The notes under the pieces: generated by a model | What the model saw: only the letters and a program-made list of their open reading frames with translations | Database searches by the model: none | Told to the model about the DNA's origin: nothing | Program-made: the position numbers and the translations under genes | Shown: positions 27,132-36,006 of the stretch, in pieces | Layout of the letters: every line of letters begins with the position of its first letter | Position numbering within the stretch: position 1 is the stretch's first letter | Assembly (NCBI GenBank): GCA_963796125.1 | Contig: CAWCKM010000024.1 | Coordinates: 1-64,000 of the forward strand | Source of the DNA: DASPRG01 sp963796125 | GTDB taxonomy: Bacteria > Nitrospirota > Thermodesulfovibrionia > Thermodesulfovibrionales > SM23-35 | Length of the DNA stretch: 64,000 bases | Direction: 5' to 3'

Positions 27132-27577
27132 TTAGATTAGTTCAGCCTTACCACCTGAAGCATTTATCTTTGATAATGCAGAAGCGCTAAAAGCATCTGC
27201 TTTTATTGTAAGGGGCCTGTGAATCTCACCTTCACCGAGGATCTTGAGTCCATCTTTTAAATCTTTTACAATGCCTTTTTCCATAAGAATTTCGGGTGTT
27301 ATTGTATCCAACCCCTCTAATCTTGATGAGATCCTTTAAATTTATTACTGCATAATTGACTCACAAAGCGGTTTTTAAAACCCCTTTTGGGAAGTCTCCT
27401 CTGAAGGGGCATCTGTCCGCCTTCAAAGCCTGGTCCCTTTGTCCCTCCTGAACGAGCTTTCTGTCCTTTGTGGCCCTTGCAGGAGGTTTTTCCGTGTCCG
27501 GAACCTATACCGCGACCGACTCTCTTCACTTTTTTACTCTTACCTACCGCTGGCTTTAAATCTTCTATCTTCATCAT
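27132..27577 (-). CDS. rplO: 50S ribosomal protein L15 (two frameshifts)
   Basis: The N-terminal part (27577 down to about 27360) has GRGIGSGHGKTSCKGHKGQ and GFEGGQMPLQRRLPKRGF. The C-terminal part reads in other frames: VNYAVINLKDLIKI, then LDTITPEILMEKGIVKDLKD and the end LTIKADAFSASALSKINASG with a stop at 27132-27134. Shifts are needed near 27357 and 27315. L15 is needed for late 50S assembly and the whole sequence is otherwise conserved, so sequence error is more likely than decay. It overlaps the stop of rpsE by 4 bases. The rpmD gene (L30), usually between them, is missing. Confidence 0.9.
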
Positions 27578-28077
27578 ACCTCTTTAGACTCCTCTTCAGC
27601 CTTCCCTCTCAGCTTCAGAACAGATTCCAGATCTTTGAGTGTTGAAAGCCCATGAAGTGTTGCCTTTACTGTATTGAAAGGATTATGGCTGCGGAGGGAC
27701 TTTGCAACAATATTCTGAATCCCTGCAACCTCTAAAACCGCCCTGACAGCACCTCCTGCAATAATGCCGGTCCCCTTCTGCGCTGGATTCATGATGACAG
27801 TGCCTGAGCCGAATCTCCCTACTACCTTGTGAGGAATTGTCGTGTCTTTTATCGGAAATCGTATCAAGGATTTTTTCGCTTGGTCAACCGCTTTCCTTAT
27901 TGCCTCTGGAACCTCTGAAGCCTTTCCTTTACCAGTTCCTACTATCCCTTCACCGTCTCCTACAACAACTAAGGCAGTAAAGGAAAATCTCCTTCCGCCT
28001 TTAACAACTTTTGCTACCCTGTTTATATAGACAACCTTGTCCTTGAGGTTCAATCCTTCTGAGTTAATCCTTGTCAC
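27574..28077 (-). CDS. rpsE: 30S ribosomal protein S5
   Basis: The 167-residue protein has an N-terminal dsRBD-like domain (LKDKVVYINRVAKVVKGGRRFSFTALVVVGDG) and the C-terminal S5 domain (GIIAGGAVRAVLEVAGIQNIVAKSLRS). It contributes to decoding accuracy and the mRNA entry helicase. It lies between rplR and rplO. Confidence 0.98.
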   Translation of the reverse strand: MTRINSEGLNLKDKVVYINRVAKVVKGGRRFSFTALVVVGDGEGIVGTGKGKASEVPEAIRKAVDQAKKSLIRFPIKDTTIPHKVVGRFGSGTVIMNPAQKGTGIIAGGAVRAVLEVAGIQNIVAKSLRSHNPFNTVKATLHGLSTLKDLESVLKLRGKAEEESKEV

Positions 28078-28086
28078 TATCCCTCC

Positions 28087-28450
28087 CTAAAATTCGAGTC
28101 CTGCTTCTCTGGCAGCATCTGCCAGTGCTTTAATTCTTCCATGGTAAAGATATCCGCCTCTGTCAAAAACAACTTTCTTTATGCCTTTCCCTAATGCCCT
28201 TTTTGCTATGAGATCTCCAATCTGTTTTGCCGTCTCTATATTACCTTTATGGGATTTCTTATCTTTCAGTTCCTTATCGAGACTTGATGCAGAGACAACG
28301 GTATGTCCTTTGAAGTCATCGATAATCTGAGCATATATATGATTCAGGCTACGATAAACAGACAAGTCTTAGCCTTCCGGGTAAACCGAAAACTTTCTTC
28401 CGTATTCTCTTATGACGCCTTGCTCTACTCTCTTGTTTACTTTTTTCCAA
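28087..28450 (-). CDS. rplR: 50S ribosomal protein L18 (frameshifted near its N-terminus)
   Basis: The conserved body (VYRSLNHIYAQIIDDFKGHTVVSASSLD to the end AREAGLEF) is in one frame from about 28362. The basic N-terminus (RARRHKRIRKKVFG) is in another. Joining them needs removal of one base near 28366. The start is a TTG at 28450 with an AAAGGAG site at a 6-base spacing, giving about 120 residues, as usual for L18. L18 binds 5S rRNA. The lesion in an indispensable gene suggests a sequence error. Confidence 0.85.
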
Positions 28451-28469
28451 AAGACTCTCCTTTAAAACC

Positions 28470-29012
28470 CTATTTCTTACCCGTCTTGCCAGCCTTTAAT
28501 TTAAGGCGTTCACCAGAGTATCTGATACCCTTACCTTTGTAAGAATCAGGTGGTCTGAGGGTCCTGAGATTCTCTGCCAGTTGTCCGAGTTGATGTTTAT
28601 CAGCTCCCGTCAGTGTGATTGTAGTCTGTTTTGCATCGACAGATGCCTTAATGCCCTCTGGCAAAGGGACCTGAATTGGATGAGAATAACCAAGAGTTAA
28701 TGTAAGCTTATCGCCCGCAACCTGAGCCCTATAACCAATACCAACTATTGCCATGACTTTCTGATAACCCTGTGAGACTCCATGTACCATGTTCGCAATG
28801 ATGCTTCTTGTGAGACCATGAAGCGATTTATCAAACCGGGAGTTTCCGATCCTCTCTACTACGACAGTACCGTCATTGATTTTCACATGAATCTTATCCG
28901 GATGAACCCAGATCAACTCACCTTTGGGCCCTTTGACTTTAATCGTCCTGTTATCAACCATTAAATCAACACCCTTTGGTATTTCAATTGATTTTTTACC
29001 GATTCTTGACAC
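28470..29012 (-). CDS. rplF: 50S ribosomal protein L6
   Basis: It has two L6 domains of about 80 residues and the C-terminal signature PPDSYKGKGIRY. I prefer a GTG start at 29012 (VSRIGKKSIEIPKGV) because GGAG lies 6 bases upstream and L6 normally begins MSRIGKK; an ATG at 29024 would add MEQR. It sits near the factor-binding site of the 50S subunit. Confidence 0.95.
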   Translation of the reverse strand: MSRIGKKSIEIPKGVDLMVDNRTIKVKGPKGELIWVHPDKIHVKINDGTVVVERIGNSRFDKSLHGLTRSIIANMVHGVSQGYQKVMAIVGIGYRAQVAGDKLTLTLGYSHPIQVPLPEGIKASVDAKQTTITLTGADKHQLGQLAENLRTLRPPDSYKGKGIRYSGERLKLKAGKTGKK

Positions 29013-29086
29013 TCTTTGCTCCATATATGCTGTTGAGTTTAGAACATGGGTAACGTTCTTTATTCTCTGCTCTTTTCATTCTTTTT

Positions 29087-29479
29087 TTACCAAACATGAC
29101 AAATAACTTCTCCACCTACACCTTCCCGCCGGGATGCTTTATCACTCATTATTCCCTTTGACGTAGTCAGTATAGCAATGCCGACTCCCCCCATAACCTT
29201 CGGTATCTCCTTACTGCCTACATAAACTCTTCTGCCTGGCTTACTAATCCTTTTTAATCCGGACATAACACTTTCACTCTCAACATATCTTGGTACTATT
29301 CTCAAAATGCCTTGTCTTTTATCTTTTAATATCTTATAGGTTTTAATAAACCCCTCTTCTTTTAAAATCCTTGCTATTTCTACTTTCATTCTGGAAGCAG
29401 GAATATCAACTTTTTCTGCCCGTATCTGTAATGCATTTCTTATTCTCGTAAGCATATCTGAAATAGGATCTGTCATCAT
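29087..29479 (-). CDS. rpsH: 30S ribosomal protein S8
   Basis: The 130-residue protein starts MMTDPISDMLTRIRNA and ends GVGGEVICHVW, with the conserved TSKGIMSDKASRREG before it. A primary 16S rRNA binder that also regulates spc operons in enterobacteria. It follows rpsN. Confidence 0.97.
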   Translation of the reverse strand: MMTDPISDMLTRIRNALQIRAEKVDIPASRMKVEIARILKEEGFIKTYKILKDKRQGILRIVPRYVESESVMSGLKRISKPGRRVYVGSKEIPKVMGGVGIAILTTSKGIMSDKASRREGVGGEVICHVW

Positions 29480-29504
29480 CTTTTTATCTCCCTATAGCCG
29501 TAGG

Positions 29505-29690
29505 CTACCAGCTCGATTTTGTTACGCCGGGTATCTGCCCAGCCAGGGCAAGAGTTCGAAAACATATCCTGCACATTCCGAATTTACGGAGATAACTCCT
29601 TGGTCTCCCGCACAGTTTACACCTGTTGTGAGACCTAACCCGGAATTTTGGTTGCCTTTTGGATTTTTCTATCATGCAAACTTTAGCCAC
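29505..29690 (-). CDS. rpsN: 30S ribosomal protein S14 type Z
   Basis: A 61-residue short form with two CxxC pairs (CKLCGRPRSYLRKFGMCRIC) that bind zinc, and the conserved end GQIPGVTKSSW. The zinc form is typical of anaerobic and deep-branching bacteria, unlike the 100-residue form of most Proteobacteria. Confidence 0.97.
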   Translation of the reverse strand: MAKVCMIEKSKRQPKFRVRSHNRCKLCGRPRSYLRKFGMCRICFRTLALAGQIPGVTKSSW

Positions 29691-29758
29691 TCACCACCTC
29701 GATATATTCAAGAAAATCACCATAAAAAAATTTAAATCTCAATTTCGTATTATGCATT

Positions 29759-30301
29759 TTAATTTCTAAACGGCATCCCTAAATAACTCAGCAGGGACTT
29801 GCCTTCCTTAGCTGTTTTTGCACTTGTACATATCGTAACATCTAACCCATGAGCGATCTCAACCTTGTCATAATCAATCTCAGGAAATATAAACTGTTCT
29901 TTTAGACCCATAGAATAATTACCCCTTCCATCGAAGGATCTCCCCGACACCCCCCTGAAATCCCTTATTCTTGGCAGGGCAAGACTTATCAACCTGTCAA
30001 GGAATTCGTACATTCTGTCTCCCCTGAGGGTAACCTTGCATCCTATAGGCACCCCTTTTTTCAATTTAAAACTTGCAATGGATTTTTTTGCCTTCGTTAC
30101 CACCGCCTTTTGACCTGTTACCAAGGAAAGTTCTTTCTGTACCGCATCGAGGAGTTTAATGTTCTGTATTGCCTCTCCAAGACCGACATTAAGAACAACC
30201 TTCTGAACCTTTGGTACTTGCATTATGTTCCTGTATGAGAATTCTTTCACCATGGTGGGAATAACCTCTTTGATATATCTCTCCTTGAGTCTCGGCACCA
30301 T
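29759..30301 (-). CDS. rplE: 50S ribosomal protein L5
   Basis: The 180-residue protein starts MVPRLKERYIKEVIPTM and has KVVLNVGLGEA and the signature FPEIDYDKVEIAHGLDVTI. It binds 5S rRNA and bridges to S13. It meets rplX at 30301 with a 1-base stop-start overlap. Confidence 0.97.
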   Translation of the reverse strand: MVPRLKERYIKEVIPTMVKEFSYRNIMQVPKVQKVVLNVGLGEAIQNIKLLDAVQKELSLVTGQKAVVTKAKKSIASFKLKKGVPIGCKVTLRGDRMYEFLDRLISLALPRIRDFRGVSGRSFDGRGNYSMGLKEQFIFPEIDYDKVEIAHGLDVTICTSAKTAKEGKSLLSYLGMPFRN

Positions 30302-30618
30302 TACCCGATGACCTCCTTACATTTTTTGCATATCCTTGCTTTCTTGCCATCAGACAAAACAGTATTGCCAATCCTTGTTGGTTTGCCGCACTTTGAACAT
30401 ACAAGCATCACATTAGATATATGGAGAGGTGCTTCTTTTTCTATTATCCCTCCCTGTGAATATTTCTTGCTTGGTTTCATATGTCTCTTGATTATGTTAA
30501 TCCTCTCTATCAGAATCTTGTCCTTTTTCGGTTCGACAGAGATTACCCTTCCCTTCTTGCCCTTTTCCTTACCAGTAACAACTAAAACGGTATCATTTTT
30601 CTTTATGCTTAAACCCAT
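30301..30618 (-). CDS. rplX: 50S ribosomal protein L24
   Basis: The 105-residue protein has a KOW motif (DTVLVVTGKEKGKKGRVISVEP) near the start and a C-terminal CSKCGKPTRIG...CKKC zinc ribbon. It initiates 50S assembly. It follows rplN. Confidence 0.97.
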   Translation of the reverse strand: MGLSIKKNDTVLVVTGKEKGKKGRVISVEPKKDKILIERINIIKRHMKPSKKYSQGGIIEKEAPLHISNVMLVCSKCGKPTRIGNTVLSDGKKARICKKCKEVIG

Positions 30619-30622
30619 AACT

Positions 30623-30991
30623 CTAAAGAACCTCCGGGGCTAGAGAGATTATTTTTGTAAACTCCTTCCATCTGAGCTCCCTTGCCACAGGACCAAAAAT
30701 CCTCGTCCCTACAGGCTCACCCTCTGCATTGATAAGCACAGCAGCATTTTGATCGAAACGTATATATGACCCATCAAGCCTTCTCTGTTCTTTCTTCGTC
30801 CTCACCACAACAGCCTTTGTTACTGTTCCTTTTTTAATGTTGCTGTTTGGTAATGCTTCCTTCACGCTCACAACTATGATATCACCAAGTCTTGCATATC
30901 TCTTACGAGAACCTCCAAGAACCTTTATACACTGAACCCTCTTAGCACCCGAATTGTCTGCGACTTCAAGCATGCTCCTCAACTGAACCAT
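30623..30991 (-). CDS. rplN: 50S ribosomal protein L14
   Basis: The 122-residue protein is highly conserved: MVQLRSMLEVADNSGAKRVQ, then RFDQNAAVLINAEGEPVGTR and the end ISLAPEVL. It lies at the subunit interface near the factor-binding site. Two bases separate it from rpsQ. Confidence 0.98.
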   Translation of the reverse strand: MVQLRSMLEVADNSGAKRVQCIKVLGGSRKRYARLGDIIVVSVKEALPNSNIKKGTVTKAVVVRTKKEQRRLDGSYIRFDQNAAVLINAEGEPVGTRIFGPVARELRWKEFTKIISLAPEVL

Positions 30992-30993
30992 CT

Positions 30994-31248
30994 TTATTCA
31001 CCTCTCGCTGCTCTATTGAGGACATCGAGCACTATCCATCGCTTTTCCTTGCTGAGAGGCCTTACTTCGAGAATCTTGACCATATCCCCGACACGACATC
31101 TATTATCCTCATCATGTGCCTTGAACTTCGTCACTCTTTTTACCGTTTTCTTGTATCTCGGATGTTGAAAGAGTCTCTTCACGGCAACCACGACCGTCTT
31201 GTTCATCGTGCTGCTAACGACTTCACCACTATAAATTTTTTTAGACAT
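30994..31248 (-). CDS. rpsQ: 30S ribosomal protein S17
   Basis: The 84-residue OB-fold protein has GEVVSSTMNKTVVVAVKR and the C-terminal VRPLSKEKRWIV signature. It binds 16S rRNA early in assembly. Its start overlaps the rpmC stop by 8 bases. Confidence 0.97.
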   Translation of the reverse strand: MSKKIYSGEVVSSTMNKTVVVAVKRLFQHPRYKKTVKRVTKFKAHDEDNRCRVGDMVKILEVRPLSKEKRWIVLDVLNRAARGE

Positions 31249-31462
31249 CTTTCTCTCTTCCTAATTCTCTGCTTTTATCCAGTTCCTCTGTCATTATTGT
31301 CAAAACTCTTGCGATATCCTTTTTTACAGCGTACATGCGGAGAGGATTTTCTATCTCGCCCGTAGCCTGTTGAAACCTGAGATTAAATAACTCTTTTCTC
31401 AGATCTTGCTCCTTTTTCTTTAATTCATCCATCGTCAATGCCCTAAGCTCTGAGGGCTTCAT
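31241..31462 (-). CDS. rpmC: 50S ribosomal protein L29
   Basis: A 73-residue helical protein starting MKPSELRALTMDELKKKEQDL with the L29 core LFNLRFQQATGEIENP. It lies at the peptide exit tunnel near the SRP and trigger factor docking site. It overlaps rplP by 4 bases. Confidence 0.97.
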   Translation of the reverse strand: MKPSELRALTMDELKKKEQDLRKELFNLRFQQATGEIENPLRMYAVKKDIARVLTIMTEELDKSRELGREKDV

Positions 31463-31878
31463 AGAATCTCCTCATCTCTCTTTACAAACCTTGTTGCTAC
31501 AGGCAATTTATGAGAGGCAAGTCGCATGGCTTCTTTTGCAGTTTCCTCACTCACCCCGGACATCTCATAGAGAATTCTTCCCGGTTTCACAACAGCAACC
31601 CAGTATTCAGGGGTCCCTTTTCCTTTTCCCATCCTTGTCTCGGCAGGTTTTTTAGTTATTGGTTTATCGGGAAAGACCCTTATCCATACCTTGCATCCTC
31701 TCTTGGCGTGACGCGTTATAGCAACCCTGGCAGCCTCGATCTGTCGACTGGAAATCCATCCAGGTTCAATAGCCTTCAGTCCGAACTCCCCAAAAGAAAC
31801 CGCAGACCCTCTATAAGCTTTCCCGTTCATCCTGCCTTTCTGCATTTTTCTGTATTTGACTTTCTTAGGCATTAACAT
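31459..31878 (-). CDS. rplP: 50S ribosomal protein L16
   Basis: The 139-residue protein starts MLMPKKVKYRKMQKGRMNG, with RHAKRGCKVWIRVFPDKPIT and GKGTPEYWVAVVKPG. It binds near the A site and helps tRNA placement. It lies between rpsC and rpmC. Confidence 0.98.
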   Translation of the reverse strand: MLMPKKVKYRKMQKGRMNGKAYRGSAVSFGEFGLKAIEPGWISSRQIEAARVAITRHAKRGCKVWIRVFPDKPITKKPAETRMGKGKGTPEYWVAVVKPGRILYEMSGVSEETAKEAMRLASHKLPVATRFVKRDEEIL

Positions 31879-31959
31879 AACAGCATCCTATATGTTGTAT
31901 CGCTACATAACCCTAATTTTTTCATTTCATTGATAAACTTTCTGAATATCCAACCTTCA

Positions 31960-32613
31960 TTAAGTCTGTGAAGTAAGCCCGAGGCCTTCAGGTAAAATAT
32001 CACCACGATAGATCCATACCTTGACCCCTATTGCGCCATAGGTTGTTCGTGCCTCTGTAAAACCGAAATCTATATCTGCCCGTAAGGTATGGAGCGGAAC
32101 TCTTCCCTCCCTGTACCACTCGGACCGTGATATCTCAGCCCCTGCAAGCCTTCCAGAGCATGATATCTTCACGCCGAGAGCACCAAATCTTCGGGCTGAT
32201 ATAACAGCCTTCTTCATAGCCCGTCTGAAGGCTACCCTTTTTTCAAGCTGGAGAGCTATATTTTCAGCAAGGAGTTGAGCATCAATTTCCGGTTTTCTAA
32301 TCTCCTTTATATCTATTGAGATATCTCTGCCTGTCATAAGTTGTAAGTCTTTCCTGAGTTTCTCAACCTCAGCACCTTTTTTCCCGATAATAATTCCAGG
32401 TCTCGCAGTATGGATAGCCACTCTCATATTCTGACCTGCCCGTTCTATTTCTATTTTCGAGACCCCGGCATGGAAAAGCCTGTTTTTGAGCATTTTCCTT
32501 ATATTAATGTCAGCGAGAAGTTGTTCGGCATATCCCTTTTTGAGATACCACCTCGAATCCCACGTTTTTATGACGCCGAGCCGGTATCCTACAGGATGTG
32601 TTTTCTGACCCAG
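31960..32613 (-). CDS. rpsC: 30S ribosomal protein S3, apparent CTG start
   Basis: From 32613 the frame reads (L/M)GQKTHPVGYRLGVIKTWD, which is the canonical S3 N-terminus, giving 217 residues. The codon at the expected initiator position is CTG. A TAG, the stop codon of rplV, lies three codons upstream in the same frame, so no earlier start exists. A perfect AGGAGGT (32618-32624) precedes it at a 4-base spacing. The next in-frame ATG, at 32493, would remove the conserved first 40 residues. KH domain (IIIGKKGAEVEKLRKDL) and S3 C-domain are intact. S3 forms part of the mRNA entry site. Confidence 0.93.
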   Translation of the reverse strand: MGQKTHPVGYRLGVIKTWDSRWYLKKGYAEQLLADINIRKMLKNRLFHAGVSKIEIERAGQNMRVAIHTARPGIIIGKKGAEVEKLRKDLQLMTGRDISIDIKEIRKPEIDAQLLAENIALQLEKRVAFRRAMKKAVISARRFGALGVKISCSGRLAGAEISRSEWYREGRVPLHTLRADIDFGFTEARTTYGAIGVKVWIYRGDILPEGLGLTSQT

Positions 32614-32617
32614 ATTG

Positions 32618-32624
32618 ACCTCCT
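32618..32624 (-). promoter_or_regulatory. Strong Shine-Dalgarno before the rpsC CTG start
   Basis: AGGAGGT on the minus strand, overlapping the rplV stop codon TAG, ends 4 bases before CTG. It supports initiation at this CTG, or a substitution of the original ATG. Confidence 0.7.
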
Positions 32625-32958
32625 ATTCTTCCTCTGATAAAACTAATGTTATATGACAGGTTCTCTTCCTGATAACATTTGCCCTGCCCATTGCTCTCGT
32701 TTCAATTCTCTTCATCGTTGGCCCTTGATCAACAAGAGCCTTTATAATTCTCATGGATTCAGGATGAACAGCCTTTTTCTGCTCTGCATTTGCCATAGCA
32801 GATTTAACGAGTTTTTCAACAAACCGCGCACCACGATACGGCATAAAACGCAAAAACAGAAGGGCATCGCCGGCATTCTTGCCTCTTATCAGGTCTATAA
32901 CTCTCCGTGCCTTTCGCGGCGTTATCCGCGCATATCGCAATATTGCCTTCGATTCCAT
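32623..32958 (-). CDS. rplV: 50S ribosomal protein L22
   Basis: The 111-residue protein has RYARITPRKARRVIDLIRGK and the exit-tunnel loop region (GPTMKRIETRAMGRANVIRKRTCHITLVL). It follows rpsS by 11 bases and its stop is part of the rpsC ribosome binding site. Confidence 0.97.
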   Translation of the reverse strand: MESKAILRYARITPRKARRVIDLIRGKNAGDALLFLRFMPYRGARFVEKLVKSAMANAEQKKAVHPESMRIIKALVDQGPTMKRIETRAMGRANVIRKRTCHITLVLSEEE

Positions 32959-32969
32959 TAAGATTCTCT

Positions 32970-33248
<279 letters not shown>

Positions 33249-33249
33249 C

Positions 33250-34068
33250 TTACTTTCTCCTCTTGACAATAAACTTATCGGTTCTCTTATTGCTCCTCGT
33301 TCTGACTCCCTCAGGTTTTCCCCATGGTGAACATGCGGGTCTCCCACCGGAGGCTTTGCCTTCACCACCACCAAGGGGATGGTCAACGGGATTCATGGCA
33401 ACACCCCTCACAATGGGTCTTCTGCCTAAGAGTCTCATTCTTCCTGCTTTACCATAAGAAATATTTCCATGATCTGGATTACTAATCTGTCCAATAGTGG
33501 CCATACAGCCTGAGGGTATAAACCGCACCTCACCTGATGAAAGCTTGACCTGGACATACTTTTCCTCTTTCGCAATAAGCTGTGCTGAAGAACCTGCACT
33601 CCTTACAAATTTTGCACCCTCTCCTGGTCGAAGTTCAACATTATGTATGAATGTTCCTAAAGGCATGTGGCTTAAGGGAAGGGAATTGCCAATTTTTATT
33701 TCGGCATCCTTGCCGGATAATACCTCATCTCCTACCTGAAGTCCCAGGGGTGCAATCATGTATCTCCTCTCACCATCCTTATATTTCAACAGGGCAATTC
33801 TTGCGGACCTGTTGGGATCATATTCTATAGTCTCAATTTTTGCGGGTACACCGAACTTGTCCCTTTTAAAATCGATAATCCTATAGGCCCTTCTGTTGCC
33901 TCCTCCTCTATGCCAGGCAGTAATACGCCCGCTGTTATTCCTGCCTCCATTCCTCTTCATAACCTTCAGGAGAGGCTTAAACGGTGTCTCTGTTGTTATG
34001 TCAGCAAAGTCAGAGACTGTCTGAAATCTCCTGCCGGGAGATGTTGGATTATATTTCTTAATACCCAT
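33250..34068 (-). CDS. rplB: 50S ribosomal protein L2
   Basis: The 272-residue protein has an OB-like domain, an SH3-like domain and the C-terminal GVAMNPVDHPLGGGEGKASGG signature, with the histidine near the peptidyl transferase centre. It follows rplW; the two genes meet at base 34068. Confidence 0.98.
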   Translation of the reverse strand: MGIKKYNPTSPGRRFQTVSDFADITTETPFKPLLKVMKRNGGRNNSGRITAWHRGGGNRRAYRIIDFKRDKFGVPAKIETIEYDPNRSARIALLKYKDGERRYMIAPLGLQVGDEVLSGKDAEIKIGNSLPLSHMPLGTFIHNVELRPGEGAKFVRSAGSSAQLIAKEEKYVQVKLSSGEVRFIPSGCMATIGQISNPDHGNISYGKAGRMRLLGRRPIVRGVAMNPVDHPLGGGEGKASGGRPACSPWGKPEGVRTRSNKRTDKFIVKRRK

Positions 34069-34358
34069 TACACGCCTTCAATAAAATCGAGTTTTTCACC
34101 CTTCTTAAGGGTGATTACAGCTTTCTTCTTATCAGACCTTTTGCCAAGAGACTTTCCGTGTTTCTTCCATTTACCCTTTATATTTATTGTTGAAACTTTA
34201 TCAACTTTAACCTTGAATATCTCTTCTACGGCCTTCTTTATCTCAAGCTTGTTCGCCTCAGGACTAACTTCAACTAATATCTTGTTTTCTGATTCCTTGA
34301 GTTGGCTGCCTTTTTCGGTAAAAAGGGGCTTTTTGATTATCGTATAGAGACTCCTCAT
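34068..34358 (-). CDS. rplW: 50S ribosomal protein L23
   Basis: A 96-residue protein with IIKKPLFTEKGSQLKESENK and VDKVSTINIKGKWKKHGK. It docks trigger factor and SRP at the exit tunnel. It overlaps rplD by 4 bases. Confidence 0.97.
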   Translation of the reverse strand: MRSLYTIIKKPLFTEKGSQLKESENKILVEVSPEANKLEIKKAVEEIFKVKVDKVSTINIKGKWKKHGKSLGKRSDKKKAVITLKKGEKLDFIEGV

Positions 34359-34987
34359 GCTACTACCTCAGCAGCACCCAATCGGGAGACAGCGTCTTTT
34401 GTCATGAGAAGTCTATTTGATACGATTACATCGTATGAATTCAGATCAGAAACCCTTACTACCCTGACACCAGGAATATTTCTCGCAGAAAGGGTTACAA
34501 CTTCATCTTTTTCAGGGGTTACGATGAGTACTTTTTTCCCCTCTAATCCGAGATTTTTCAATGTCGTAACCATATCTTTTGTTTTAGGCTGATTCAATGA
34601 GAATCCATCAATGACAGTTATTGCACCCTCTGATATCTTTATAGATAGAGCTGTTTTCACAGCAATCCTTTTTACTTTTTTGGGAAGGTTATAGGAGTAA
34701 TCTCTTGGTTGCGGACCAAAGATCGTACCACCGCCCCTCCATAAAGGGGAGCGATTGCTTCCAGCCCTTGCCCTTCCGGTATGTTTCTGTTTAAAAGGTT
34801 TCCTTCCTCCTCCCCGAACAAGACCTTTTGTCTTTGTAGCGTGAGTACCCTGTCTCTGGTTCGCAAGATAATTCGTCACTACTTCATGGAGGACAGCCGG
34901 TTTGGCTTGAAGGCCGAATACCTCATCTCTGAGATTAATCTTCCCAATGATATTATTGTTTCTATCCTTTAATTCAACAACAGGCAT
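34355..34987 (-). CDS. rplD: 50S ribosomal protein L4
   Basis: A 210-residue protein with the extended tunnel loop (QGTHATKTKGLVRGGGRKPFKQKHTGRARAGS) and a globular domain. L4 also regulates S10 operons in enterobacteria by attenuation; I see no matching leader here. It starts 1 base after the rplC stop. Confidence 0.97.
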   Translation of the reverse strand: MPVVELKDRNNNIIGKINLRDEVFGLQAKPAVLHEVVTNYLANQRQGTHATKTKGLVRGGGRKPFKQKHTGRARAGSNRSPLWRGGGTIFGPQPRDYSYNLPKKVKRIAVKTALSIKISEGAITVIDGFSLNQPKTKDMVTTLKNLGLEGKKVLIVTPEKDEVVTLSARNIPGVRVVRVSDLNSYDVIVSNRLLMTKDAVSRLGAAEVVA

Positions 34988-34988
34988 T

Positions 34989-35600
34989 TCAATCTCTCTT
35001 TTTAATTTCCAGATAGGACCCTGTTGAACCAGGGACAGAGCCCTTTATGAGAAGAAGGTTCTGGTCAATTCTGACTTCCACAATTTCAAGATTCTTCGTC
35101 GTTACTTTTTCAGAGCCCATATGACCAGGTAGTCCTTTATTCTTCCAGACCCTCGATGGAAAGGAACTTTGACCAATAGAGCCTGGCGCCCTGTTAAACA
35201 TTGAACCATGAGACCCAGGACCACCTGCGTAATTATGTCTTTTCATAACTCCCTGAAATCCTTTACCCTTAGAAATACCAGAGACAGAAACTTTGTCTCC
35301 TTTTGTAAATTTTTCCACCGTTACGAACTCACCAACTTTCAAGCCGCTCATGGGAAATTCCTTTAATATTCGATAAGGCTTGACCCCTGTTCTTTTAAAA
35401 ACACCTGCCATGGATTTTGTCAATTTCTTTTCTTCTGTCTCTACAAAGCCAATCTGGGCAGCATCGTATCCATTATTATCCAGTGTTTTGACACAAATAA
35501 CACAACAAGGACCTGCTTCAACAACCGTAACCGGACATATTTTCCCATCTTCTGTAAATATCTGCGTCATTCCAAGTTTTTTCCCAAGAATACCTGTCAT
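34989..35600 (-). CDS. rplC: 50S ribosomal protein L3
   Basis: A 203-residue protein starting MTGILGKKLGMTQIFTEDGK, with KGKGFQGVMKRHNYAGGPGSHGSMF and RAPGSIGQSSFPSRVWKNKGLPGHMG. It is an early 23S rRNA binder near the peptidyl transferase centre. It overlaps rpsJ by 4 bases. Confidence 0.98.
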   Translation of the reverse strand: MTGILGKKLGMTQIFTEDGKICPVTVVEAGPCCVICVKTLDNNGYDAAQIGFVETEEKKLTKSMAGVFKRTGVKPYRILKEFPMSGLKVGEFVTVEKFTKGDKVSVSGISKGKGFQGVMKRHNYAGGPGSHGSMFNRAPGSIGQSSFPSRVWKNKGLPGHMGSEKVTTKNLEIVEVRIDQNLLLIKGSVPGSTGSYLEIKKRD

Positions 35601-35902
35601 AATTTAATCTCTACATCGACCCCGGCTGCGAGTTCCAACTTCATAAGAGCATCTATAGTCTGAGGAGTCGGATCGTATATGTCTATCATTCTCTTATGTG
35701 TCCTTATCTCAAACTGTTCTCTCGACTTCTTATCTACGTGTGGAGACCTGAGAACAGTTATCTTGCTTATTCTTGTGGGCAAGGGTACCGGTCCTGCTAT
35801 CCTTGCTCCTGTTCTTTGGGCAGTGTCAACTATCTCCTTAACAGACCTATCAAGGATCCTATGATCATAAGCCCTTAACTTTATCCTTATCTTTTGATTC
35901 AC
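35597..35902 (-). CDS. rpsJ: 30S ribosomal protein S10
   Basis: The 101-residue protein starts MNQKIRIKLRAYDHRILDRS and has GPVPLPTRISKITVLRSPHVDKKSREQFEIRTHKR. It also acts as NusE in antitermination. About 100 bases separate it from tuf; I find no clear promoter there. Confidence 0.98.
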   Translation of the reverse strand: MNQKIRIKLRAYDHRILDRSVKEIVDTAQRTGARIAGPVPLPTRISKITVLRSPHVDKKSREQFEIRTHKRMIDIYDPTPQTIDALMKLELAAGVDVEIKL

Positions 35903-36006
35903 CCTTCCCTCACCTTAACACTGATAATCGCTGATGAAAAAATCCAGATTATTGCATGCGTTACTTGTTGTAATCTGTGAATAATTTTCTGTATTCATCT
36001 GTGTTT

